Positions 34,021-46,100 of a stretch of DNA of 64,000 bases are shown piece by piece. The first letter of the stretch is position 1, and the number at the start of each line of letters is the position of its first letter. The notes under the pieces were generated by a model. It saw only the letters and a list, made by a program, of their open reading frames with translations, did not search any database and was not told the origin of the DNA. Where the stretch lies: the NCBI GenBank assembly GCA_013399695.1, contig VXAU01002071.1, positions 1,186,362 through 1,250,361 of the forward strand, written 5' to 3'. Origin of the DNA: Formicarius rufipectus (Eukaryota; Chordata; Aves; Passeriformes; Formicariidae). Made by a program: the position numbers and the translations under genes.

Positions 34021-37000
34021 GCGAGGGGACAGGGGGCAGAGGGTCTGCGTGGAAGTGGGGCTGTGGTGGGGCTGCTTGGGGAAGGGCTGAGGCGAGCCCC
34101 GCCACCGTCACCTCTCTGCCCGCAGGTGACTGCCCGGCGCCACCCACGTTCGTCTTTGCGGAGCTCATCACGACCCCCGAGGACTCCTACCCCGTAGGGA
34201 CCCAGCTGAGGTACCAGTGCCGCCCGGGGTACGTGAGGAACGGGGATGAGCCCACCCTGGTCACCTGCCTCGCCAACTCCACCTGGTCTGAGAAGCCCGA
34301 CTTCTGCATCGGTGGGTCTCCCATCCCGTCAGGGGGTTGGGGTGGGGGGCACATCCCCTGCAGCACCACAAAGCCCCTGAGGGCTCAGCCCGGCTCAGAA
34401 CGATGGTCTCCCCATCGCTGTTTCAGGGCAGCTGGAAACAAGTGCCCGCCCTGGGCAGGCACGCGGCGTGGCCCTCTTGCTTGGCGCTGTTAATCTCTGG
34501 GAAGTGATCTCTGCCATTCCGACTTTCCCGTCTGGGGCCACAGCACTGGTGCTGTGGTGTATCCACACAGAAAGCAGGGACGGTGTGGAGGAGGCTTTGG
34601 GTGTCTGCAGTCCCCATGTGACATCCTGTCCCCATCCCCTTCATGCTGTTTCCCTGTGAACCAAGAGCTCTGCCCTGAGCCCATGAGCTCTTTATCAAGT
34701 TTCCTTTCTCAGTAGGCATTTAAACCTTCGCTTTTTCTCACTTGTCCTTAGCCTTCTCTGTGCTATTACTTGCTTCTCATTTGAGTTTAATGACACTGAA
34801 CAGCTGCTGCCACCTGCATTTCCCTATCATCCTATACAATAAAGCTGATGCTGAGCACTCGCCCTTCCAGGGAAGTCGTGCGGGCAACCGACTGTCATGA
34901 ATGGCAACTTTCACACCAAGACCAATCTGCTGCTTGGGGCCACTGTAACCTTCACCTGCAACACGGGGTAAGGGTCAGCCCAAGCTCCTGGTGAGTCAGG
35001 GTGGGGTGACAGCACCCACGGGACACTCAGAGGCTTGGAATTGCTGGGGGCTGGTCCTTGGCAAGCACAGGCACGGTGGGAGGTGTCCAGAGCAGGGAGC
35101 CACGTGGGCCAGGCTGTCCCCCTGCTCTTGCTGTCAGAACACATCATCTTCTGGACCTGAGAGGGTGGACTTTGCAGGTTGCTTTTCGGCTGCCTTGCAA
35201 AGAATTGTGTTCCTTTCCTGTTGCTGCTCATTAGTGTTTGTTGTTGTGAGATGGGTCTGGCTGCCCCATGGCTTAGACAAGGAGGGCTGTGATGTCCTGG
35301 AGGGGCTGGGAGAGGGAAGGAGAGTGGTTCAGGTATGTCAGTAACACGTGGCTCTGCTCAGGAAAGAAGGTGCTGTTTGGATCTGCCACTGCACAGGCAG
35401 GGCTGAGCAAACTCAGGGTGAGATAAAGTCTTGCTCACGGTCCTGTGAGTTTCTATCCACCTACTGCAACTACTCAGTTTCCTCCAATTGCATCATGTAT
35501 TGCACTCCTTTAGGTGTTGAGAAAATGGCCTTTCAAAGGAGTGCTAGCTGACTGTACCCTGGGGTTCAGCTTCTCAGGGAATACCACTACAAACCATACA
35601 GATTTCTCAATTTCCCAAGGGTGTTTTCACTTTTTTCAAAGAGATTCTACCTCTCCTTTTCTCAGGTACCTACTGCTTGGGCCACCATCTACACAGTGCA
35701 TTTTTAAAAATGGTATTGCTCAATGGGAAAAAATTCCATCCTGTGAGAGTAAGCACATCTTAACTGGTTTATGTACATCTCTTCTGACTCAAAGCTATTG
35801 CAATATATAGGCTAGTTTGGGGACTGGCAGCTGGATTGTCTCTTCTGAGCTCCTAATGCAAATTCCTTTAGCCTTTAATGGGACTGGGATGCCTTCAGAC
35901 ATGACTGCACATCCAAAATCTTTATTTTCAATGGGGAAATAGGTGATAAAGAGTTTTGATGGTACTATTTGGGCTTTTTTAGCACACTGAGGGATGGGCC
36001 TGACCATCATCTGCTCATGGGTTAGATGGTTTGCTGCTATAATAGATATTCTGGCCTTGTTCTTGTCAGTATAACAAAGGGAGGAAATGCCTTCACTGTA
36101 GGTGAGGGAGCCAAACTGCCTGCAGAGACCATGTTCACTGCCCCCAGAAGGCCTCTTCTGTGGTGGCAGCTCTTGGAAATAGCTGCCATTTTGCTGTTTC
36201 CCCCTTTATCCATTTAAAAAACCCCAAACTCTGGAAAATATTCAGAATGGAAGGGCACATTTGAGACTCTGGTTGAGATGATGGCTTCTGGGCTGCTTCC
36301 CTGTCTTGTCCTTTTCTCTTTGGGTTGTGGTTTGTTGTTTTGATTTTGCTTTAGTAGCTAAACCTGTATTTCATATTTAATGGAAATATTCTTTCATCTC
36401 CTTACTGTTTCCTTCCCACACAGTTATTCTCTGTCTACCACCTCCTGAAATCAAGAATGGGCAGCTCATCGATGGGAACCAAGACTTCACCTTTGGCAGG
36501 GCTGCAAGTTTCAGCTGTGACCAAGGGTTTACTCTTATTGGACAAGCCACAATTTACTGTACCATGGGTCCTAACAACAATGGAACCTGGAGCAGTCCAG
36601 CCCCTGAATGCAAAGGTAAATGTTTTCTTTCTCTCCTTGTTCTTTTGACTTTGGTTCTCCTCCCTCTCCCAACCTGTACTTTCCTGATTGACATGAGAAG
36701 GTTGATTTGAGCCTGAAAGGATTTCCAGGAAGCTTAGTGCTGTGGGCTCCCAGGTAATGATCAGAGGCAGGGCTTGGTTTAATGGATTCTTCAACGTGCA
36801 GAAGAGCTCCCTCTCCCTGCCCGTGCCCGAGGCTTCCTGCAAATGGAAAATGAAACACTCGCATGCAGTTTCTTAATGATGCCTCCCTTCTCCAGTGTAC
36901 CCCACTAGGGACCTGCCTCTCTCAAAGTGGGAGGGCAGCAGTTCTGATCTAATAGGAGACATCCCTGCCCATGGCAGAGAGTTGGAACTAGATCTTTAAG

Positions 37001-40000
37001 GTCCCTTCCACCCCAAGTCATTCAGTTATTCCATGATTCTCTTAGTATGCTCATGTAACACCTCTGGTGTCACTGCAGGGCTTTCTTGTGATACATTTTC
37101 TTGTTACCTTCACTTCCAGAGGTCAAATGTGAAAATCCTGATGTGAAAAATGGAAAAAAGTTGTCTGGCTTTGGCCCTGAGTACACATATAAAGATGCAG
37201 TGACCTTTGAGTGTAATTCTGGTTATAGAATGAATGGTAGTGGTATAGTTACCTGTGAAGCAAACAGTTCTTGGACACCACCTTTGCCAACATGTGATGA
37301 AAGTGAGTAGAAACCAGTTTATTTGCTTGAGCAATTGCAATGAAGCGGATCTAAGAGCTTCAACCCCTGTGCACCTGCAGTCTTGCCCTTGCAGAGGGCA
37401 GACCCCCTTTGCTCCTCACATGGCAGCCCAGGCCTGAAGCTGCTTATTGTGGACAGCAACTGGTCCAAAAGTTCACTGACAGGAGGGACACAGTTGCCCT
37501 CTACACATGCCAGGTGTGGTTCAGCAGCTTCCAGACCTGTTGGGGATGTTTGGCTTCGAGCTCAGCTGAAGGGAGGTCCTGCAGGCTGGGTTGGTGGGCA
37601 GTGCAGTGACACCTCTGAGGCAGATTTACCCAATTTCCACCTTTTCTCCAGTTAAGCAAACCGTGGTAATCCCCTGCTGTTTGCTAAAAGCCTTAGAGAC
37701 AAACTGCCCCCCAGCCATTCCAGCAGGTTAAAATGCCATGTGCTCCAGAGCATGCAGTTCACTGCTGTTACTGCAGACACCTTTTGGGGATCTCCTGTAA
37801 CCACCCTTGTGTTTGTCTCCCATCCTCAGTCCTCTGCGGTCCCCCCCCACGTTTCCCTTTTGCTGCGTTACCCACAGCTGTGGGTGAGAGCTCCAAGGTT
37901 GGAACAAAGCTGAGCTACCAGTGTAGCCCAGGCTACAAGGCAGCACCTGGGAAGTCCTCTGTCCTCATCTGTCAGGATAATGAGACTTGGTCTGCTGCTG
38001 ACCCAAACTTCTGTGTCCGTGAGTACCTCTGTTCCTCTCCTGTCCTGACTGGCTGTGGGAGGGATCTGTACATGCCTGGGATGTTACTCTGAAATTTGGG
38101 TCATGCCATGAAGTGATTCCTGTGCTGCTTGCTTTTCCTCTAGGGCAGCAATGCTCTGCTCCTGAAGTTACCCATGGGAATGTGACTGAAAAGTACCAAA
38201 CCTTCCCATTTGAATCAGTTGTGAATTTCACCTGCGATCCTGGGTAAGTGGGTCACTGCTCAGAAGGGACCATCTCAGGGGTCTGTGGCTCACAGGCAGC
38301 ACCATCCCTTCCTGGTTCCCCAGTGCAAGTCTCCAGTGAAACTGCATTTCATCTGCATGAGATCAGTGGTTACTCACCTGTCAACTGCTCTAATTCAGCT
38401 CTTACTGGTGTTTTCACTTCGATGTGGCCACACTCCATTTCATAGCAGGATGACATCTGGTGAATCACTGGCCTGCATGAGGTGGTGGGGAGTGGGGGAA
38501 AAACCTTCTGGGTTGTCTTCTGGAAAGTAGTAAACATCTTCTCTTTCCTCAGGCATACAGTAATCAAGTCTTCTGCCAAATGTGTGGCATCAGGAAGTGG
38601 AGTTAGCTGGGATCCAGCACCTCCATACTGTTCAAGTAAGAGGGAAAAACCCTACACAGAGCCACTGGGATATGAGCTGGAACTGCTCTGGGGCAGCTGC
38701 CTTGTGGTGGGCTTGGGCTGCTCTTACCTGTGCTGCTTAACCCATCAACTGCAAAAATCAGGATTTCAACACTGACTCGCTCTGTGAGGCCTCAGCTGCA
38801 ACATTCTTGTACAGTTCAGAAAGTGTGCTGAGAAAGGGGAGGGGGCGAGGCAAGAGCAGAAATTATGGAGGAAAAAACCAGTCACAGAAGGAACGTTTTC
38901 TGTGTCTAGTTACCATGGAAGGAGAAAGATAATCAGAGGTTAAAACTGTCCACTCGTTTTGGTATAATGCTGAAATTGGTGTTATGAACTCAGTGTGCAG
39001 TGTTATGTGAAGCTGGAAATGGCTGAAACTGGTTTTTTTTGGGTTTTTTTTTAGCCTGATTAGGCACTTCAGTGACTTATTTCATGGGATGAGATCCTGG
39101 GGTTGTGGCTAATGGGCAGTAACTGAGGTCCAGCACACAACAAGAAACCTCCAAGTATTTTCAGTTGTCACTGGGATGTACCTCCTTCTCCCTTCAGTTA
39201 GAAGCCCTGAGCAGATCTTGCTCATGTTCCTCTGTAGAAAAGCTGTCTGGTGTTCCCTCTGATGAGCCCCCCACGATTGTCAATGGGATGCACAGTGGTG
39301 CAAAGGGCACAGGCTTTGTCCGGGACTCTGGTGTAGCTTGTAAAAGCCAGGATGGCTTCCCCTTTGCTGGTGCAGCCTTTCTGCAGTGTCGTGAAGGAGA
39401 TCAGTACCAGGGGGTCTGGAACAAGCCCTCTCCTGATTGCAGAGGTGGCTGTGTCTGACTTGCTGTCTTCTCTCTGTCTTCAAAATATCCATTTTTTCCT
39501 TCCTCTGTGAATCCTCAAATTGGACAATTCTGCTCAGGAGGAGGTCTTTGATGCTTCCTCAAGCAGCTTCAGTTAAACTCCAGTGCCAGAAGAGCATGAT
39601 GAGACAGGGACTCACAGAAAATAGGAAGTAGGGAATAAAATTATTTTTCTTCTCTTTGCTTGTGCACATGCAAACTTTTGCTTTGGTAATCTGCCTTATC
39701 TCGTCCTGTGAGTCATTTTCCATCCTGTTCCTCTTCCCTGGGAGAATATCCCTGAGTGATAGAATGGCTTGGTGGGGACCTGGCGTCCAGCTAAGGTCAA
39801 CACACCACAGTACTTTTTGGGTTAGACTCGCTGGCTAGTGGGAATATTCCCAGTAAATCCATCTGAGCTTTAATAGATGAACTCCAACATATGGAGCTGG
39901 GCTGTGCAGGGGTCCCATTCTGTGTGTTGCTTGTTGCTTTGCAAGTTCATTTGCTCCAATCTGAGACACTGCATGTTGTGTAGTTTTTATGAATTATATG

Positions 40001-40322
40001 GATGGGTGCTGAGTTTCATGTTTCATCTCTCTTCCTTTCCAGGAGCAAACATCATCACTGTAGGTAAGTAATGTGTATTCCTGAACCCCTGAACTGCCTG
40101 TCTGTGTTATTGTCTCCCATGTGTTCTTCCTGTAAGGGCCTTAAAAGCCTTTTGCTACAGTCTGTGGTCAGATTGATATTAGTGCTTTAAGATGATGCTG
40201 TGCTAAGGGAGAGGGATGTAAAGGGGAACAATGATAACTATGGAGCAAAGACTGCAGCTTCTCATTTGTATCTTGTAGGAATCTTCCCCCTCCTCCTGGC
40301 AATGCTGATTATGAGGATCTAA
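33965..40322 (+). CDS. CD55-like CCP regulator, seven CCPs, probably GPI-anchored
   Basis: Exons: 33965-34016 (signal, MALHWLLALLLALPGAWG), 34126-34311 (A), 34871-34967 + 35666-35748 (B), 36424-36615 (C), 37120-37302 (D), 37830-38018 (A), 38144-38243 + 38553-38635 (B), 39238-39444 (degenerate C), 40043-40063 (21 bp), 40279-40322 (stop TAA). 478 residues. Leader 1-17, CCPs to about 457, then GANIITVGIFPLLLAMLIMR and Ile before the stop. A hydrophobic C-terminus with no cytoplasmic tail fits a GPI-attachment signal, so the closest functional analogue is decay-accelerating factor. A very short transmembrane tail is the alternative. The ATG was chosen for the signal peptide, although the frame is open further upstream. 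The final C module lacks its first Cys. Confidence 0.8.
36950..37042 (+). repeat. CR1 3' end fragment in gene 5
   Basis: CATCCCTGCCCATGGCAGAG through CTTTAAGGTCCCTTCCACCC to a CCATGATTCT terminus. Confidence 0.8.
39238..39444 (+). other. Degenerate terminal CCP of gene 5
   Basis: The PPTIVNGMHSG start and the Trp near the end mark a C-type CCP, but only three Cys remain (VACKS, LQCRE, PDCRG); the N-terminal Cys is replaced within KLSGVPSDEPP. An alternative in-phase acceptor at 39202 would add SCSC about 14 residues upstream of the expected position. The donor GTGGCT is weak. Confidence 0.6.
40043..40322 (+). other. C-terminal hydrophobic exons of gene 5
   Basis: A 21-bp exon (ANIITV) joins in phase 1 to a short exon IFPLLLAMLIMR and Ile, then TAA. 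Only one basic residue follows the hydrophobic run, as in GPI-attachment signals. Confidence 0.65.
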
Positions 40323-40895
40323 GTTAGGGAATGGGCACAGTGAGAAGGCACCTGTGGACGTGCTGGACTCACTCATGCTGATCCCAGTGCTCTGCTTTTC
40401 CCTCCTGTGAAACTGGCCTTGAAGCAGCACCCACCAGCCCTTGGCTGGCAAAGCCCAGGAGCTCCAGCTGTGCCCGGGAAGCGCTGGCAGTCCTGGCAGT
40501 GGCTGCAGCACCTTGTGTTGGGCACAGCTCCTCGTGGGGCCGGACTGGACTAGGAAGCTCTGGGCCACCTGGCTGGAGTGCTGCTCAGAAGTCAAGGGCT
40601 TTTATCCCTGTGTTAAGTCACAAAGATGTTCAAGACCTTCAGGCTGCAAGAGAGGAAGCTCAAGAAGATCCTGCACTTTGGGTACCTCTGCACGTTGGGT
40701 TCCTCAGCCCCACCCAAGTCATGCTGTGCCTGGTCCTGGCCAAGACTCAGGGCTTTCTGGAGTGTCCTGGGGTGGGAAGTGCTGCTCCAGCTGAGAGGAT
40801 TCAAGTGAATTTCTTCATGTGAGTGATACCTACTTAAACAAATCACTTGAAAGGAATAGGATGTGTAAGTTGGGTGTTACCTGTGAGCACTGACA

Positions 40896-41020
40896 GCACT
40901 GAAAATCACAGAATCCTTAAGGTTGGAAAAGACTTGCAAGGTCATCGAGTCCCACCACATCAACTAAACTATAGCACTAAGTGCCACGTTGAGTCATTTC
41001 TTCATATACCCATATTGTTC
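40896..41020 (-). repeat. CR1-like fragment in gene 5 3' region
   Basis: AATCACAGAATCCTTAAGGT, then TTGGAAAAGACTTGCAAGGTC, a second CR1 subfamily in reverse orientation. Confidence 0.75.
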
Positions 41021-42571
41021 TTCATATAAAGCACAACTGCAGCTGTTACTTCAAGGTGGGTCTGAACTGTTGTGCAACAGCAGGACTTTCACCTGAGAGG
41101 AAAAGTTTCAGTGCCTTGTTACAAAGAACATCTATTCCGACCCTTCCTGTATGTCCTAGAGCCACTTTGAAGCTTCAGCTGAAGGGCTCTGCCCTGGCAC
41201 CATCCTTGTGTTGTGTTGGTTGAGACTTCTCCACAAGTACCTCATGGAAACAGCTCCTGCCTCTCGATGGAGCTTCTCCTGAAGTGGTGAAGTTCTCAGT
41301 GGGCTGAAGGCCCCAAGAAGAGCCCAGATGGATGGGCACCTGAAGTCAGTGGAGCTGCTCCAGGGTCTGGCCTGGATGCAGAACTTGTCCTGGCAGATGC
41401 CACCAAACATCAGAGCTGCTGCACGTGAACCTTTTTGCTGCTTCCTCCAAAGTAGGTGCAGATGGACATCAAGCCAAAGCCTTAATGTGTTCCTCCATGG
41501 GGAACAGGACACCAACCCACACCTTTTGTGCACTTTCCCATGCTGTCTGACCTGACCTAGTCGTTGTGGTGCTGAGGAGGGCGTGTGAGGGCAGACTGAG
41601 GGGAGAGAGGAGGCATGTGGGACCTCACTCACCCTGTCTAAACCAAAGGCACAGGCAAAAATGCCCTGGATTTGTTTGGCTGATAGAAAGGCCACACTGG
41701 GGCATTGGTGTCCTTTCCTGGTCTGAACTCAGCCTGGTTAAAGGATCACTGAATAAGCTAAAGAGGTGACATCTCATAAAATGAGGTAAATATTGGAAGG
41801 TTTCCTATTTTTAAGGAAAACAGCACTGTGATGCAATTTAAACTTGTTCAGCTTGAGACAGACTTCGCTGCTGGTAAAGCAAGATTTTGAGGTTTGGGGT
41901 TTTATCCTCTGCAGAGGTAAATCACCCATCTGTGAGCTTCTCATGATGCACAGTTGGGAACAGGAAGTGTCCAAAACCTGTCTACTACAGACTTTTTGTT
42001 TCTTCATTTTCACCAGTGGTTTCCTGTTAACAGGAACATACATCTAATAATAAGAAAAAACCACAAAGAACCATTTCCACCAGCCCATTGGTCTTGTTCC
42101 AAATAGACCCACAAAGTTCTCTGTTCCCAGCAGAGCACTGTCCTGTTCAGCTGTCACAGGGGCACTGTGAGATCCTGTTTTCAAGCACTTGCAGATTGCT
42201 GGTTACTTTTATCTATCTCCTACCATAAGCCATATGAATGCCTGGAAGGACAAAACACAACTAAAACTTTGGGTTGTGTTTGATTTTGTTATTTCAATCC
42301 CAGCACAATTGTTCCTATTCCATAGTCACGAGCGATTTTTCTAAATGATTAAACATGTGATTCGAAGATCAGCTTGGAATGATCTCCCCACACCCCAATG
42401 AAAGGGATGGTGAATTCTGTGATGGAACTTACAGGTGTGGTCACCAAGATTTACCACTGAAGATGGTTTATCTCCTGTGTCTGTAATTGAGTTGTGTGAT
42501 TTTATAATCTGATTGTAAATGACTAAGTGCAATTCTGAAATGTGAATGTTGGACATGTAAAGCTCTTTGTC

Positions 42572-42577
42572 AATAAA
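42572..42577 (+). promoter_or_regulatory. AATAAA poly(A) signal, gene 5 (tentative)
   Basis: 2.25 kb after the TAA at 40322. No earlier AATAAA was noticed, implying a long 3' UTR or use of a variant signal. Confidence 0.4.
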
Positions 42578-43163
42578 AGGGATAAAAGGATTTGAGTAAC
42601 ACATGTCTTGCTGCTTGTTTTAGGCTCAGGAAATGTCATCTGCTCGGTGAGGTGGAGCTGGAGACTGCTGTAGCTGCTTCTTCATCATAAAATGCTGTTT
42701 GGGGGGGTTTATTCTCCCAGCCAGTGGCAGAGAATGAGCTCTGGAGCAGCCAGGGTTGGGTCAGGAGGATTGGGGTCCACAACTGCTGCTGGTCCCCCGT
42801 GTGTGGGAGGAGGAAATGCCCCTCTCTGCCCTTCCCATACCCAGGCAGGTGAGCTGTGCTGTGTCCCTTCAGGTGCCATCCCCACCTGGGGCCACTCTTC
42901 TAACCGAGGGTGCTCTGCACCACGGGCAGCACCTGTGCCTGCCCTCTCCTCCACAGAAGCCTGAGGGTCCTGGGGGCACAGCCCCCCTTCCAGAGGGGCA
43001 CCTGCAGCCTTCCCTGTGCCGGGGAGCCCACGGGTTCCTGTCCTGACCCTGGGAAGTCCCACAGCTGCGGCTCCTTCCGCAGCTGGAGGGCAGTAGGGGG
43101 AACTGGGGTGTCCATATCTTCCCACCATCCTCAGGAGCCACAGTCTGTGCCAGGGACCAGAGC

Positions 43164-46100
43164 ATGGTGCTCACCTTCACCCTCTGCCTCCTGGGCAGTG
43201 CCACTTTGCTCCTGATCACCACAGCTGGGGCTCGAGGTGAGTGACACTGGCACAGCTGGGGCCTTCCTCCCATGACCCTGCTCTTCCTCATCGCTGCTCC
43301 TCTCCTCGCTGATCCTTTGGCTTCTCCCTGCTGGTCCCAGGTGGACCTTGGCATGCCAGACCCTGAGCATCACAGAGCCTCTGAGCTCCTCTGCTGATGA
43401 GAAAGACCCTCTGGGATAGTGGTCTGGATAGTGGTTTCCCTCTGGGAAAGTGCTGGAGACTTGAGCGGGGGGGAAAAAAGGGGGTTTTAACCTTCCAGGG
43501 GAGGCTGTGGAGGGTCTTTCACAAGCTGTCCCAGTTTCTCAGAAAAAAAGGTCTTGACCTACGTGTTTAAACTGCCAAAGTAAAGCTGGTGGTGGGGTAC
43601 AGCATCTTCCATCAGTGAGACAAGGAACTCATTCCAGGAATTGTTTGGGTTTGAGGTCTGTCAAATTGGAACATGCTGTGACAAACAGAAATGCAGTGGG
43701 ATGGGGCAGGAGCATAAAACGGCCAACAGGACTGTGCTGTTTGGTCTGAAAACCCACAGGGCATAAAAACTTGGCTGGGACAGGGTAGACACAGAAACTC
43801 AGCTCCACCACTGCAGAGGGGCTTTGTTTACCCTTCCCACCTTGTACCCATAGGTGCTGTCACCTGGCTGCCCTGGCAAGGTCTGAGCAGGCATTTCTCT
43901 CACATTCTCTCTACATTCCTGTAACCAGAGCAAATATTTGCTGAGCGAACAAAAAGCTCCTCCCTTGTGGTTTTGGTGCTGGATGTCTGCCTCCCTGCCT
44001 GCCCCTCTGTGTGGCTGCCTCTCCTTCTCTCCAGGGCTTTGTTGGTTTTTGCACTGAAACTTTGCACTGAATGCAAACAGTGCCCAGGTACCCCCGAAGA
44101 GCAGCATCTCAGGTGCCCTGTAAGATGCAGCAGAGGTTTCCCCCTTGCTGGTGCAGGTGTGTCCCCACACCGTGCCCCCTCACCCAGCTCACGTTCTGGG
44201 GGTCACACACACACACAGTGTGCCCTGGAGTCGGGTCAGTCCTGGACAGTCCTGCCAACCTTGCCCTGGGTTGGGTCGGACCCAGATGATGGGCTTTAGA
44301 GCTCATGGGTCAGAAATCTGTAGGAAGGGCAGGAAGGGCTCTCGACTTCACCAGGGGATCGGTGTGGAAGCCTGGACGCCCGGTTTCTGCCAGCTGAGGA
44401 AGCCGCAGTGTCTCCCCAATGCACAGAGAGGGGTCCTGCAGCCTCAGGGGCACCCGCCCCAGCCTCACCCTCTGCCACATCCCATTGCCCAGGATAAACA
44501 GGCACGATCCTCACGGCAACCATCGCCGGCAGGAACACCTGAGAGCTCTGCAGGTGAAGAACGTTTCGCTCCTCTCTTCCCCAGCTCCCCTGTGCCGAGC
44601 CCCGCGCATCCGCTATGGGACGAGAGCTCCTGCTCGCAATTACCACAGACCCGGGGACACCGTCAGCTTCACCTGCAACCCGGGCTACACCTTGCGGGGC
44701 TCCCGCAGCAGCACCTGCGGAGCCGACTCCAGATGGAGCCCACCCGTGCCGGTGTGCGAAAAGGGTAAGCGAGCCGGTGCCGGCCGGGGGAAAGCTCCCT
44801 CTTGTGTCCTCTCCAATTCGGTGGGAAAGCAAAGTCGGGATGTGCCGGTCCTCTCCCTCCGAGAGGGATGGGGAGAAGTTCAGCCCTGGGCTGAGCTGCT
44901 GTGCTGCGGGGGGCTGGAACCCCCCGGCACGGTCTGGAGGCAGCTGTAGGGTGGCTGCCCCGGGGGGATTCCTGGCACTCTCTTCTGGTCGGATGTGGGA
45001 CATTCTCATCTTCCTCCTGGAATAGGAAGCAATCACAGCTTCTCGCTGCTCCTGCTGCTTCCACGTCCGTGTGCTTTTCTGCCAGATCCCACGGTGTGCC
45101 TGTGAGTTCTCCTGTCAGGGCAGTCACTAATCCTAATCATTTCTTCCAGACGCAGCGTGATTGTAATCTTGGTGCAGCTGCACCTCTACTCAACTAAAAC
45201 CTTGGTCCAACAAATGGAACAAAGATAACACAATTTAGGGTATTACCCTGATATTACTTAAGCAGTGACCCAAAAAGGGGCAAACACCTGACTCACAGGG
45301 TGATTTATTTCCCTCTGCAGAGGTGATGTGCCCTCGGGCACCGAGCATTGCCAACGGGCTGCACAGTGCCCAGCACCTGGACAAGGTGTCCCGGGGGGTG
45401 GCCGTGCACTACAGCTGCAGGGAAGGCTACACACTGCGGGGGAACGTGTCCATCACCTGCACGGAGAAGGGGCTCTGGAGCCGGCCCCTGCCCCGCTGTG
45501 AAGGTGGGTGGGTGTTCCTGGGCTGGCACTAAGGGTGCTGGGTGCTCTGGAGCAACACAACAGTCTTCTGGCAGTGAGGAGAAGAGGGCTGTGTGTGCAG
45601 CGTGTGGCCCACGCACCGAAGTATTGAAGTTTGAAGGATGCTGTCCATGTTCCCACAGCAATAGACTGCAAGGTGCCCGAGGTGCAGAACGGGAAGGTCT
45701 ACAAGCTGCAGAGCACCTACAAAGCTGGGGAGACTCTGCACTTTGACTGTGATGCTGGTTATGCTGCAGAGGGCACCTACGAGACTCGGTGCCAGCCCGG
45801 GGGCACCTGGGACCCACCAGCGCTCGTCTGCCACAGGGGTGAGTGTGGGTGCCCACTGTGCCCTGAGGGCAGCCCTGCCTGGCGAGGGCTCCTCGCAGGC
45901 AGCACCAGAATGCACAGGCAGGGCTGTTCCTGTGATGGACATCATGCCAACTCCCTTCCCCTGGCACCCTCTTCTTTTGTTAAGTCTTTGTCTCCCTCTT
46001 GCAGTGCGCCCGTGCCCCGTGCCTCCAGACATCCCCAATGGGAACCACAACGGCCAGGGCAAAGCAGAGTTTACCATGGGAATGTTTGTAAGATACACCT

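Larger units (their letters stand above)
40323..43163. other. Gene 5 3' region and gene 6 upstream region
   Basis: Contains a CR1-like fragment (40896-41020) and AATAAA at 42572. G+C rises from about 42690 to the gene 6 start. No exon recognised. Confidence 0.55.

Noticed and set aside
44669..45127. Minus-strand frames opposite CCP exons in gene 6
   Set aside because: They mirror the GC-rich exons and have no domain or splice logic of their own.
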